Positions 1 to 8,423 of a DNA stretch of 64,000 bases are shown here, piece after piece (within the stretch, counting starts at the first letter, position 1; each line of letters begins with the position of its first letter). The DNA is from Nitrospirillum viridazoti CBAmc. GTDB taxonomy: Bacteria; Pseudomonadota; Alphaproteobacteria; Azospirillales; Azospirillaceae. The stretch spans positions 930,001-994,000 of the forward strand of contig NZ_CP022111.1 in the NCBI RefSeq assembly GCF_000730165.1, given 5' to 3'. The translations under genes and the position numbers were made by a program. The notes under the pieces were generated by a model. It saw nothing but the letters and a program-made list of their open reading frames with translations. It did not search any database and was not told where the DNA came from.

Positions 1-1071
1 ATGGCGTACGAGACCGGCCGCCGCATCGTCGACATGGCCTATGAGGATCTACGCCCGTCCAAGATCCTGTCGCGCGAAAGCTTCCTGAACGCCATCAAGC
101 TGGTGGGTGCGCTCGGCGGCTCTAGCAACGCGCAGCCGCACATCAACGCCATGGCCCGCCACGCCGGCGTGGAACTGACGGCCGACGACTGGCGCATCCA
201 CGGCTATGACGTACCGCTGTTGGTCAACATGCAGCCGGCGGGCAAATATTTGGGCGAACGCTTCCACCGCGCCGGCGGCGTGCCCGCCGTGATGTGGGAG
301 CTGCAGCAGGCGGGCAAGCTGTTCGACAAGGCGATGTCGGTCACCGGCCGCCCCATCGGCGAGAACCTGGAGGGCCGCGAGAGCCCGGACCGGGAGATGA
401 TCACGCCCTACAGCGCGCCCTTGAAGGAGCGTGCTGGCTTCCTGGTGCTGAAGGGCAACCTGTTCGACTTCGCCATCATGAAGACCAGCGTGATCTCGGA
501 AGAGTTCCGCCAGCGTTACCTGAGCGAGCCGGGCCGCGAGGGTGTGTATGAGGGCCGGGCCATCGTCTTCGACGGGCCGGACGATTACCACGAGCGCATC
601 AACGACCCGGCGCTGAACATCGACGAACGCTGCATCCTGGTGGTGCGCGGCGCCGGTCCGCTGGGCTTCCCCGGCTCGGCCGAGGTGGTGAACATGCAGC
701 CGCCCGACGCGCTGCTGAAGGCCGGCATCACCAGCCTGCCGACCATCGGCGACGGCCGCCAGTCCGGCACCTCGGACAGCCCGTCCATCCTGAACGCCTC
801 GCCGGAGAGTGCAGTAGGCGGAGGGCTGGCATGGCTGCGCACCGGCGACACCATCCGCATCGACCTGAACCAGGGTACCTGCGACATGCTGGTGGATGAT
901 GCCGAGATCCAGAAGCGCAAGGCCGATGGCATCCCGCCCACCCCGCCCAGCTACACGCCGTGGCAGGAGATGTACCGCCAGACCGTGGGCCAGCTGGATA
1001 GTGGCGGCTGCATGGAGCCGGCGTTGAAGTATCGGGGTGTCGTGGCCCATCCGCCACGGCACAACCATTGA
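1..1071 (+). CDS. IlvD/Edd-family sugar-acid dehydratase, C-terminal part (5' end outside window)
   Basis: Dehydratase of the dihydroxy-acid/sugar-acid dehydratase family, which removes water from a sugar acid such as L-arabonate or D-xylonate to give a 2-keto-3-deoxy acid. The 356 visible residues are the last ~60% of a ~570-590 aa protein, so the ATG at base 1 is internal. Family signatures seen are GGSSNAQPHINAMARHAGV, the active-site GDGRQSGTSDSPSILNASPE (the Ser is the proposed base) and the C-terminal DSGGCMEPALKYRGV. The long tail resembles the pentonate branch more than IlvD of branched-chain amino acid synthesis. The following sugar porter and aldose epimerase support a catabolic role. 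The exact substrate cannot be read from the sequence. Confidence 0.88.
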   Translation: MAYETGRRIVDMAYEDLRPSKILSRESFLNAIKLVGALGGSSNAQPHINAMARHAGVELTADDWRIHGYDVPLLVNMQPAGKYLGERFHRAGGVPAVMWELQQAGKLFDKAMSVTGRPIGENLEGRESPDREMITPYSAPLKERAGFLVLKGNLFDFAIMKTSVISEEFRQRYLSEPGREGVYEGRAIVFDGPDDYHERINDPALNIDERCILVVRGAGPLGFPGSAEVVNMQPPDALLKAGITSLPTIGDGRQSGTSDSPSILNASPESAVGGGLAWLRTGDTIRIDLNQGTCDMLVDDAEIQKRKADGIPPTPPSYTPWQEMYRQTVGQLDSGGCMEPALKYRGVVAHPPRHNH

Positions 1072-1134
1072 TCTGACGGATCCCCGGTGCCTGGCGACGT
1101 CATGTCCGGGTGCCGGCGGTGATCTGAGGTGCAA

Positions 1135-1175
1135 AGGCGTCCCCGTTCCAGGTGGAGCGGGGGCGCCTGGCTTTA
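1135..1175 (+). terminator. Possible terminator after the dehydratase gene
   Basis: Inverted repeat of 11 bp with one mismatch (arms 1135-1145 and 1158-1168, loop of 12), followed by GGCTTT. The U tract is short, so it may only attenuate read-through into the sugar porter gene. Confidence 0.4.
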
Positions 1176-1215
1176 GGACAAATGGCGGGCGACGTAGCCC
1201 GTCGGGGAGGAATGA

Positions 1216-2679
1216 ATGGGCAACAAGCAAGGCGCACTGTCGCTGACGACGGGCCTGACACTGATCGCCACCCTGGGCGGTCTGTTGTTCGGGTATGACA
1301 CCGCCGTCATTTCCGGCGCGATGGCCAGCATCGACATCAATTTCATCAAGCCGCTGAATCTGACGGAAACAGCGCATGACAGCCTTAAGGGCCTGACCAT
1401 TTCCAGCGCGCTGGCCGGCTGCGTCGTCGGTGGCCTCGTCGCGGGCAAGATGGCCGACCGTTTCGGCCGTAAGCCGACGCTGATCGTCGCCGCCTTGATG
1501 TTCCTCATCTGCTCGCTGGGATCGGCTTGGCCGGAGTTCGGTCTGGGCACCATCGGCCAGATGGGCCCGGACGCGCTGACGCCCTTCAACATCTACCGCA
1601 TCATCGGCGGCGTCGGTGTGGGCATCGCCTCGCTGGTTTCCCCCCTCTACATCGCCGAGATCGCGCCGGCCGAGTCCCGCGGCCGCCTCATCTCCTTCAA
1701 CCAGATCGCCATCGTCGGCGGCATGGTGGGCGTCTATTTCGTGAACTGGGCCATCGCCGGCCTCGGGGACGAAACCTGGCTGCATAGCACCGGCTGGCGC
1801 TGGATGTTCGCCTCCGAAGGGCTGCCCTCCATCCTGTTCGCCGTCCTGTTGCTGTTTGCCCCGGACACCCCCCGCTACCTGGTCATGCAGCGCCGTGACA
1901 ATGAGGCGTTGGACGTGCTGAAGCGTCTGGGCGGTGCCACCGACCCCAAGGTCACGCTGGTCGAGATCGAGGAAAGCCTGGTCGTGACCAACGAACGCCT
2001 GTTCGCGTTCGGCGGTCTGGTGGTGTTCGTCGGCATCCTGCTGTCGGTCTTCCAGCAGTTCGTGGGCATCAACGCCGTGCTCTACTATGCCCCGCAGATG
2101 TTCCAGAACATGGGCATGGATACCAATGCCTCGCTGTGGCAGACGGTCATCGTCGGCATCGCCAACGTCGCCTTCACCTTGGTCGCCACCGTTTCGGTTG
2201 ATCGCCTGGGGCGCAAGCCGCTGCTGATCGCGGGCGGCCTGGTGATGACCGTTTCCATGCTGGCGCTGGGCACGCTGTTCGCCACCGGCCAGGCGGGGCT
2301 GGCGGCGCTGGCCGCCATGCTGGTCTATATTGCCGGTTTCGCCTTCTCCTGGGGCCCGGTGGTCTGGATCCTGCTGGCCGAGATGTTCCCGAACGCCATC
2401 AAGGGCAAGGCGCTGGGTATCGCGGTCGCGGCGCAATGGATCGCCAACCTGCTGGTCACCTGGTCCTTTAACGTCATGGACGGCAATTCGGTCCTGAATG
2501 CCCATTTCCACCACGGCTTCGCCTATTGGATTTATGGCCTGTTCAGCCTACTGTCCGCCCTGTTCGTGTGGCGCTTCGTGCCGGAAACCAAGGGCCGCAG
2601 TCTGGAAGCCATCCAGGAACTGTGGACCCACAAGCCCCTGCATGACGCCGTGCAACAGGTGAGGGCGGCGCGGTCATGA
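1216..2679 (+). CDS. MFS sugar porter (sugar:H+ symporter family)
   Basis: Inner-membrane sugar transporter of the major facilitator sugar-porter family (XylE/AraE/GalP type), 487 aa with about 12 membrane segments. Signatures are GGLLFGYDTAVISGA in TM1, the loop RFGRKPTLI, the mid-protein PDTPRYLV (PESPR type), QQFVGINAVLYYAPQMF in TM7, DRLGRKPLLI and the terminal PETKGRSLEAIQ. The ATG at 1216 has GGGGAGGA 5 nt upstream. The stop overlaps the next start by 4 bp (ATGA), so it is translationally coupled to the aldose epimerase. Probably imports a pentose or hexose for the oxidative pathway whose dehydratase lies upstream; the sugar is unknown. Confidence 0.93.
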   Translation: MGNKQGALSLTTGLTLIATLGGLLFGYDTAVISGAMASIDINFIKPLNLTETAHDSLKGLTISSALAGCVVGGLVAGKMADRFGRKPTLIVAALMFLICSLGSAWPEFGLGTIGQMGPDALTPFNIYRIIGGVGVGIASLVSPLYIAEIAPAESRGRLISFNQIAIVGGMVGVYFVNWAIAGLGDETWLHSTGWRWMFASEGLPSILFAVLLLFAPDTPRYLVMQRRDNEALDVLKRLGGATDPKVTLVEIEESLVVTNERLFAFGGLVVFVGILLSVFQQFVGINAVLYYAPQMFQNMGMDTNASLWQTVIVGIANVAFTLVATVSVDRLGRKPLLIAGGLVMTVSMLALGTLFATGQAGLAALAAMLVYIAGFAFSWGPVVWILLAEMFPNAIKGKALGIAVAAQWIANLLVTWSFNVMDGNSVLNAHFHHGFAYWIYGLFSLLSALFVWRFVPETKGRSLEAIQELWTHKPLHDAVQQVRAARS

Positions 2680-3698
2680 TCCGATCCTTCGGGACAACCA
2701 GGGATGGCGCGCCGGTCCGGGCGGTGCCGCTCGGGCCGGCGGACGGCCTTCAGGCAGAGGTGCTGACCTACGGCGGCATCCTGCGACAGCTGTCGGTACC
2801 CGGCCCCAAGGGCCGGCGCAACCTGGTCCTGGGTCTGCCGGACGTGGCGGCCTATGAGAACGACCCGGCCTATCTGGGATGCCTGGTGGGCCGCTACGGC
2901 AACCGCATCGCCAACGCCCGCTACACGTATCAGGGCCGCACCGTGGAACTGGTGCCCAATGAGGGCGTCAACCAGCTGCACGGCGGGCCTGGCGCTTACG
3001 GCCGCAAGGTCTGGCGTCTGCAGGATTTCCAAGGTGGGGCGGACTCCCGGCTGGTGCTGGGCCTGACCTCCCCGGATGGGGAGAACGGCTTCCCCGGCAC
3101 CCTGGAGGTGACGGCGGAAATCACCATCAGTGGCGGTGACCTGACCCTGCGCTTCACCGCCATCGGTGACGCGGACACACCGGTCAGCCTGACCTGGCAC
3201 CCCTATTTCAACCTGGCGGGTGACCCGCAGGTGGCGGCCGATCGGCAGATGCTGCGCCTTCGGTCCCAGCATTTCCTGCCCGTGGGCCCCGGCTTGATTC
3301 CCACCGGCGCGCTGGAGCCGGTGGCCGGCACGGCCTTCGACTTCCGCCGGCCGCGTCTGGCGACGCCGCGCCACAACCATCCCCAAATCTTCCAGGCCGG
3401 TGGTTATGACCATTGCTTTGTCCTGGACCGGGAAGACACCTGGGACGAGGCGGCGGACTGGGCCGCCACGCTGTCCTCGCCCGACAGCGGCGTCAGCCTG
3501 CGCCTGCATACCGACCAGCCGTCGGTGCAATTCTACGGCGGCCAGGGGCTGGCATCCCAATACCCGGACCTGGGCACGGGTGTTTGCCTGGAGCCCCAGG
3601 CCTTCCCCGACGCGCCCAACCAGCCGTCCTTTCCGGACACCATGCTGAAGGCGGGTGACCGCTACAGCAGGATGATGCGTTTCAGCCTCAGCTGGTGA
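2676..3698 (+). CDS. galM: Aldose 1-epimerase (mutarotase)
   Basis: Cytoplasmic mutarotase interconverting alpha and beta anomers of aldoses, 340 aa, the usual family length. Recognisable are GRYGNRIANARY, the substrate-binding histidine in NQLHGGPGAYGRKVW, the second histidine in TWHPYFNLAGD, and the catalytic glutamate region VCLEPQAFPDAPNQPSF. It begins within the stop of the sugar porter gene (ATGA overlap), so the two form an operon. Mutarotation would supply the anomer needed by a periplasmic or cytoplasmic aldose dehydrogenase in the non-phosphorylative pathway. Confidence 0.94.
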   Translation: MIRSFGTTRDGAPVRAVPLGPADGLQAEVLTYGGILRQLSVPGPKGRRNLVLGLPDVAAYENDPAYLGCLVGRYGNRIANARYTYQGRTVELVPNEGVNQLHGGPGAYGRKVWRLQDFQGGADSRLVLGLTSPDGENGFPGTLEVTAEITISGGDLTLRFTAIGDADTPVSLTWHPYFNLAGDPQVAADRQMLRLRSQHFLPVGPGLIPTGALEPVAGTAFDFRRPRLATPRHNHPQIFQAGGYDHCFVLDREDTWDEAADWAATLSSPDSGVSLRLHTDQPSVQFYGGQGLASQYPDLGTGVCLEPQAFPDAPNQPSFPDTMLKAGDRYSRMMRFSLSW

Positions 3699-3753
3699 GC
3701 CACCTGGCGGCATGTATTGACAAAGGGTGCCCATCAAGGCGTCATCGCCCGCG

Positions 3754-4350
3754 ATGGACACCCTTTTTCTTTGCACCGCCGCTGCCGTGGCTGTCTTCGC
3801 CGCCACCAACATCGATGACCTTTTCATCCTGGTGGCGCTGTTCGCCGGGGGGCGATGGCGTGCCCGGGACATCGCGGCGGGACAATTCATGGGTATCGCC
3901 GTCCTGGTGGCCGCCGGATTGACGGGGGCCCTGGCCGCCCTGGTGGTGGACCCGGTCTGGCTGGGATTCCTGGGGGTGGCGCCGGTCCTGCTGGGCGTAC
4001 GCCTGCTATGGCTGGGCGGAGGTGAGGGGGAAGGCGACGCGCCTGCCGCCCAGGGCGGCGCGTGGGCCGTCGCCGCTGTCACGGTGGCTGGGGGCGGGGA
4101 CAATATCGGTGCCTACGTGCCGCTTTTCGCCGCCCAGGACGCCAGCCAGATCGTCGTGACCGTGGCAGTGTTCGCTGTGCTGACGGGCGCCTGGGTGGCC
4201 TTGGCCCATTGGCTTGCCACCCACCCGTCGGCCGGGCCGCCGGTGCGGCGCTGGGGCGGCCGGCTGCTGCCCTGGGTGTTGATCGGCATCGGCGGTTGGG
4301 TGATCGCCGATGCGGGAACGTTCGCGCTGGTCCGATCCTGGTTGGGTTGA
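3754..4350 (+). CDS. CadD-like cadmium-resistance/transport family membrane protein
   Basis: Small polytopic membrane protein (198 aa from the ATG at 3754) of the cadmium-resistance transporter family. It shows TNIDDLFILVALFAGG in the first segment, an acidic pair typical of the family, and GGGDNIGAYVPLFAAQ in the middle. About five to six hydrophobic segments are visible. A GTG at 3727 would add nine residues but has its purine stretch directly abutting, so 3754 is preferred. Only 28-55 bp follow the galM stop, so it could be co-transcribed. The true substrate (metal or amine) is not proven for most members. Confidence 0.78.
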   Translation: MDTLFLCTAAAVAVFAATNIDDLFILVALFAGGRWRARDIAAGQFMGIAVLVAAGLTGALAALVVDPVWLGFLGVAPVLLGVRLLWLGGGEGEGDAPAAQGGAWAVAAVTVAGGGDNIGAYVPLFAAQDASQIVVTVAVFAVLTGAWVALAHWLATHPSAGPPVRRWGGRLLPWVLIGIGGWVIADAGTFALVRSWLG

Positions 4351-4419
4351 GTTTGCTTGTTCAGCCAATGATGATATGGCCTATGCGGGCGTGCTTAGGA
4401 TGTTCGGCGGCGTTTCGGC

Positions 4420-6468
4420 TTACGCGTAGGGACCCAGCCGGCCCAGGTTGGCGGCAGCCTTGTCGTAGCCGGGATTGAGGCGCAGGGCGGTGCGCCAGGC
4501 ATCCGCCGCCTCCGCGCGCCGCCCCAAGGCCAGCAACACGGCCCCCAGGCTGTTCCATGCCTCGAAGAAGCCGGGCTCCGCCGCCAGCACTTGACGCAGC
4601 AGCGGTTCGGCCTCCTCCGACCGGCCGGTCTGGTGCAGCAGCAGGCCCAGCAGGTGCAGGGTGTCGCCCCGCGCCTGGGCGTCCGCCGGCCCGTCTGCCA
4701 GCAGGCGGCGATAGGCGGCCTCCGCCTCGTCCCTCCGGCCGGCCTGGTGCAGGGCCAGCGCCCCGTTCAGCGTCGTGGGCAGCGTCGGGGGTGGGGAGGC
4801 CGCCGCCGGGCCCACCGCCAAAGCCGCCAGGGCGTGAACCATGCGTTGGATCACATCGGCCAGGGTCTCTTCCTCCCTGGGCGCGGGGAAAATGCGCATG
4901 GCGGGGTACCAGGGGCGGACCATGGTGCCCAGCCCGCTCCAATCCTGGCTGGGTGTGGAGATGCGCCAGGTGGGCACACCCAGACCGGCCGCGATCTCCC
5001 CCACCGACGTGGGGGCGGTGAGCACCAGATCTAGGGTGGAGATGAGGGCAGCCGCCCCTTCCAGGTCGTCGCGCTGGTCCAGGTCCGGCCAGTCGGCGAT
5101 GTCCAGGCCACGGGCGCGCGCCTGGGGTATTTCGATGGCGGCGATGTCGCGGTTGTACTGCAGGCTGACCAGATGGATGCCCGGCACTTGGGCCAGGGGC
5201 AGCCAGTCGGCCAGGGTGGTGTAACTGATGGCCCGCTCCGCCGTCAGCAGGCCGCTGGTCCAGCACAGCCCCACCTTCAGTCCCGGCCCCAAGGCCGCCA
5301 CCCGCCCTGCCCACAGGGTGGAACGCTCGGGATCGGGCTTCAGGAAGGGGCGGGCGGCCTGGAAGCTGGCCAAGGTGGGACGGCAATAGCGTGCCAGGCT
5401 GCCGGTGGGCAGTTGCGTCGTGGCCGTGGCGGTGCGCGGGTCGGCCGAGGTATCCCGCGACCCGCTACGGGCCACCGCCGCCGGGCGACCTACCACCGTA
5501 ATGGGGGCGAACGACCGGGCGAACAGGGACACCAGCCGCTCGTCGCATTCCAGCAGGATGTCGGTGCCGGCGGCGCGTACGGCGTCGCTCAGGCCGGCGG
5601 CCAGGTCGGGCACTTGGCTGGCGAACAGGATTTCATCGCCCAGGCCTTGCTCCCCCCACAGCAGCAGCCGGCGGCCCAACAGGCTGTCCCCTTGCCACAC
5701 CGGCACCGGGAAGGACCGGCGCACGGAGGGAAAGTGGCTGACCTTCCATCGGCTTTCATGCAGGGTCCAGGCCTCCGCCCCCGGTCCCCGCAGCAGCAGA
5801 AGGCGGGCCAGGTTGTAGCGGGCGTCGTGGGCTAGCTGTTCGCTTGTTCCAGGCTGGGCCAGCAGGCGGCGCAATTCATCCACCGCCACCGCCTGCTGCT
5901 CCAGCGCCTTGTGCGCCAGCGCCAGGTTCATGCGGGTGCCGCCGTTGGCGGGATCCAGGGAGACCGCCTGGCGCAGGGCCGCGCGCGCCGCGTGCATGGC
6001 CTGTTGGTCGAACAGCATCTTGCCCAGGTTGGCATAGGCGCCGGCGAAGGTGGGATCCAGGGCGATGGCGCGGCGCCAGTGGGCCTCCGCCACCAGGGGC
6101 TGGCCATTGTGGCGGGCCACCAGGGCCAGTCCGTTCTCGGCATCGGCGGCGAGGTCGGCCGGCAGGCTGGGCAGGGCGGCCAGATGGGCATAGGCGGTGC
6201 CGGCCTCCTCCATGCGGCCCGCCTGCCGCCGCTGCTCCGCCACGTTGGCCCAGGCGGGGGCGTAGGCCGGCAGCAGGAACGCCGCCTGCTCGGCGGCGGC
6301 CAGCGCGTCGTCCGCCTGGCCCAGGGCGGCTGCGGCCACGCTCAAGGCCAGCCAGCCGGCGCCATCGTGCGGCCAGCGCGCCACCACCTCCCGGTACAGG
6401 GTGGCCGCATCGGCCATGCGGCCGGCGGCCAGGGCGGCCTGCGCCCGGCCCAGCAGAGGCGTGGTCAT
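4420..6468 (-). CDS. TPR protein with central glycosyltransferase-like domain
   Basis: A 682-residue protein with three parts. The N-terminal ~240 residues are tetratricopeptide repeats (for example DAATLYREVVARWPHDGAGW). A central region contains LLLWGEQGLGDEILFASQVP and LISTLDLVLTAPTSVGEIAAGLGVPTW, typical of the GT-B fold domains fused to TPRs in flagellar/motility-associated proteins. The C-terminal ~110 residues are again TPRs (ALHQAGRRDEAEAAYRRLLADGP). The ATG at 6468 overlaps the TGA of the upstream HD-domain gene (ATGA), so the two are coupled. It may be a protein or flagellin glycosylation enzyme or a scaffold; the activity is not shown by the sequence. Confidence 0.72.
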   Translation of the reverse strand: MTTPLLGRAQAALAAGRMADAATLYREVVARWPHDGAGWLALSVAAAALGQADDALAAAEQAAFLLPAYAPAWANVAEQRRQAGRMEEAGTAYAHLAALPSLPADLAADAENGLALVARHNGQPLVAEAHWRRAIALDPTFAGAYANLGKMLFDQQAMHAARAALRQAVSLDPANGGTRMNLALAHKALEQQAVAVDELRRLLAQPGTSEQLAHDARYNLARLLLLRGPGAEAWTLHESRWKVSHFPSVRRSFPVPVWQGDSLLGRRLLLWGEQGLGDEILFASQVPDLAAGLSDAVRAAGTDILLECDERLVSLFARSFAPITVVGRPAAVARSGSRDTSADPRTATATTQLPTGSLARYCRPTLASFQAARPFLKPDPERSTLWAGRVAALGPGLKVGLCWTSGLLTAERAISYTTLADWLPLAQVPGIHLVSLQYNRDIAAIEIPQARARGLDIADWPDLDQRDDLEGAAALISTLDLVLTAPTSVGEIAAGLGVPTWRISTPSQDWSGLGTMVRPWYPAMRIFPAPREEETLADVIQRMVHALAALAVGPAAASPPPTLPTTLNGALALHQAGRRDEAEAAYRRLLADGPADAQARGDTLHLLGLLLHQTGRSEEAEPLLRQVLAAEPGFFEAWNSLGAVLLALGRRAEAADAWRTALRLNPGYDKAAANLGRLGPYA

Positions 6469-7097
6469 CCCCGGCCGTCCCGCTTCCGCAGCAGGACCCG
6501 CAGCGCGGCCAGGAAGCGCTCCGCCGCCACGTCGGCCGGCCAGGGCTCCCAAGGTATGCCGGCGTATTCCTGGTGCAGGGGATCGTCGTCCAGGGGTTGA
6601 TAGGGAATCTTGAGCGTGCGGCGGATTTCGTCCCGCGACCAGCCAACCACGTGCAGCGCCTCGCTGGCGGCGGCGATGCGATCGGCCCGCTTATGGTTCT
6701 TCTTGGTGGTCAGGTTCCAGGCCGGGATCTGGTACCTCAGGGTGATCGCCCCCTCCAGCCGTGCGGCCAGGGCCTTATACTCCGGTCCCAGGAAGGGCTT
6801 CAGCGGTGAAATGGCGTCGAAGCCCAGCAGGCCCTCGTCGGCGTCGTGCAGCAGCTCCCGCAACTCCGCCGCCGGGCTCAGCGGCTTTTCGGCCTGGGCG
6901 CGCGACAGGGCCAGCACGGTCAGGGAATGCTGGGCGACCGACAGGGGCAGGGGCCAGCGGGAATGCCCGCCCCAGCGGTAGGTGCGGGCCAGGCCCATGG
7001 CTAGGTCCTCGTCATCCCAGTCCAGGGGCGTGGGCGCCAGCAGGTTCAGATGGCGCCGCGATGGCAACCTGACCCAGGCCCGTGCCTCACCGCTCAT
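6465..7097 (-). CDS. HD-domain phosphohydrolase-like protein
   Basis: A 210-aa cytoplasmic protein resembling the YfbR-type HD superfamily. It carries a histidine in SVAQHSLTVLALS and the paired LLHDADEGLLGFD, matching the H...HD...D metal-binding pattern of nucleotide phosphohydrolases. The start at 7097 (MSGEARAW) is chosen because the open frame upstream is poor protein. Its stop overlaps the start of the TPR/glycosyltransferase-like gene by 4 bp. The substrate (perhaps a dNMP or other nucleotide) is an inference from family only. Confidence 0.75.
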   Translation of the reverse strand: MSGEARAWVRLPSRRHLNLLAPTPLDWDDEDLAMGLARTYRWGGHSRWPLPLSVAQHSLTVLALSRAQAEKPLSPAAELRELLHDADEGLLGFDAISPLKPFLGPEYKALAARLEGAITLRYQIPAWNLTTKKNHKRADRIAAASEALHVVGWSRDEIRRTLKIPYQPLDDDPLHQEYAGIPWEPWPADVAAERFLAALRVLLRKRDGRG

Positions 7098-7156
7098 GCC
7101 TGCCGCCTCCCTCCACCGCCATCCTGTAACAGATAGCGCGTCGGATGGGGTCAGGG

Positions 7157-8410
7157 CTAGGTCCGGATCAGGTCGCGCGTGGCGGCGGGGGTGTCCCCGC
7201 CGGGGAAGACGGCCTTGTCCAGGGCCCCGGTGTCCAGGCCGAAATGATCCCGCAGGATGCCTTTCATCACGGCGCGCAGATCCTGCGTGGGCGCCAGGTC
7301 GCGGCCCTGGTAGAGGCGATCGTTGGCCAGGCCGGGCCAATCGGCCAGCACGCGCCCGCCCTGCACGGCGCCGCCCGCCAGGAGGGCGGCCGTGGCCGTG
7401 CCGTGGTCGGTGCCGCCGGTGCCGTTGGGCCGGGCGGTGCGCCCGAACTCCGTCACCACAGCCACCACCGTCTGCCGCCAGGCGGGGCCCAGGCTGGCGC
7501 GCAAGGCCACCAGCACCTTGGACAGGTTGCCCAGGGCGCCGGCCAGCCGGCCGGCGGTCGTGCCCTGCTGGGCATGGGTGTCCCAACCCTGCAGGTCCAT
7601 GACGGCGACGCGCGGGCCGTTCGTGTCGGCCAGCAGGCGGCCGGTCGCGGTACCCAGCTGCGCCGGGTCCAGGCGCACGGCCTTGGGTCTGGGGGCGCCG
7701 TCCATCATCGCCCCGTCCATGGCGCCATCGGCGTCGGTATTGAGGGCATGGTCGGCCATGCTCGCCGAGCCCAGGCCGGCCTTCAGGGCATTCGCCAGCA
7801 TGGGATCGTCGGCGTACAACGCCACCACCCGGTCCAGGAAATCCCCGTCCGCCTCCTTCAGTGGCGATGGCGACCAGGAGGCGACGGGGGCGGCCCCGCG
7901 CAGCACCAGGGGCACGCCTTGGCCAACGGCCAGGCCCAGGCGCCGCCCGCCGGTGTCGCCACCCAGCTGCGCCAGGGCCCGGTTCAGCCAGCCGCTGGCC
8001 ACACCGTGCGGTGTCACCGTTCCGTTCTCCAGCAGATCCTGAGCGTCGAAATGGCTGCGGTCTCGGTAGGGGGTGGCGACGGCGTGGGCCACCAGCAACT
8101 GGCCTTCCTTGTACCAGGGATGGATGTCCGCCAAGGCCGGGTTCAGGCCGAAGAAGCCATCCAAGTCCAGCACGCCGCCCTGGGCGTTGGGATCCGGCAG
8201 GGCCAGGCGGCCGCGCAGGGCCGCATAGTCGCGGTCGGCATAAGGGGCGACGGCGGCCAGGCCGTCCATGCCGCCGCGCAGCACGATCAGGATGAAGCGC
8301 TGCTCGCCCACCGTGCGGGCGAAGCTCACCTGCGGCAGCAGCGACAGCGCCGCGGCGCCGCCCAGGCCGGCCAGCAGGTGGCGACGGTTAAAGGGAAGAA
8401 AGGCGGTCAT
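7157..8410 (-). CDS. DUF1501 family secreted protein (Tat signal)
   Basis: A 417-aa protein with an N-terminal twin-arginine signal (FNRRHLLAGLGGAAALS, ending near SFA), so it is exported folded by the Tat system, whose genes lie at 28.8-30.6 kb. Family features include LRGGMDGLAAVAPY near the N-terminus and WDTHAQQGTTAGRLAGAL and TDHGTATAALLAGG towards the C-terminus; the fold is related to the alkaline phosphatase/sulfatase superfamily. The ATG at 8410 has AAGGAG 8 nt upstream; an in-frame GTG at 8419 is too close to it. It follows the DUF1800 gene by 13 bp. This pairing is very common, but the function is unknown. Confidence 0.9.
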   Translation of the reverse strand: MTAFLPFNRRHLLAGLGGAAALSLLPQVSFARTVGEQRFILIVLRGGMDGLAAVAPYADRDYAALRGRLALPDPNAQGGVLDLDGFFGLNPALADIHPWYKEGQLLVAHAVATPYRDRSHFDAQDLLENGTVTPHGVASGWLNRALAQLGGDTGGRRLGLAVGQGVPLVLRGAAPVASWSPSPLKEADGDFLDRVVALYADDPMLANALKAGLGSASMADHALNTDADGAMDGAMMDGAPRPKAVRLDPAQLGTATGRLLADTNGPRVAVMDLQGWDTHAQQGTTAGRLAGALGNLSKVLVALRASLGPAWRQTVVAVVTEFGRTARPNGTGGTDHGTATAALLAGGAVQGGRVLADWPGLANDRLYQGRDLAPTQDLRAVMKGILRDHFGLDTGALDKAVFPGGDTPAATRDLIRT

Positions 8411-8423
8411 GATGGGCACTCCT

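Noticed and set aside
1-3. ATG at base 1 as the true start of the dehydratase
   Set aside because: The family is ~570-590 aa, and the N-terminal Fe-S domain is absent, so the ATG is an internal methionine codon.
49-2514. Very long minus-strand open frame opposite the dehydratase and sugar porter genes
   Set aside because: Its product is rich in His, Arg, Gln and Gly with no family match, and both opposite-strand genes are clear. It is an effect of high GC and codon phase.
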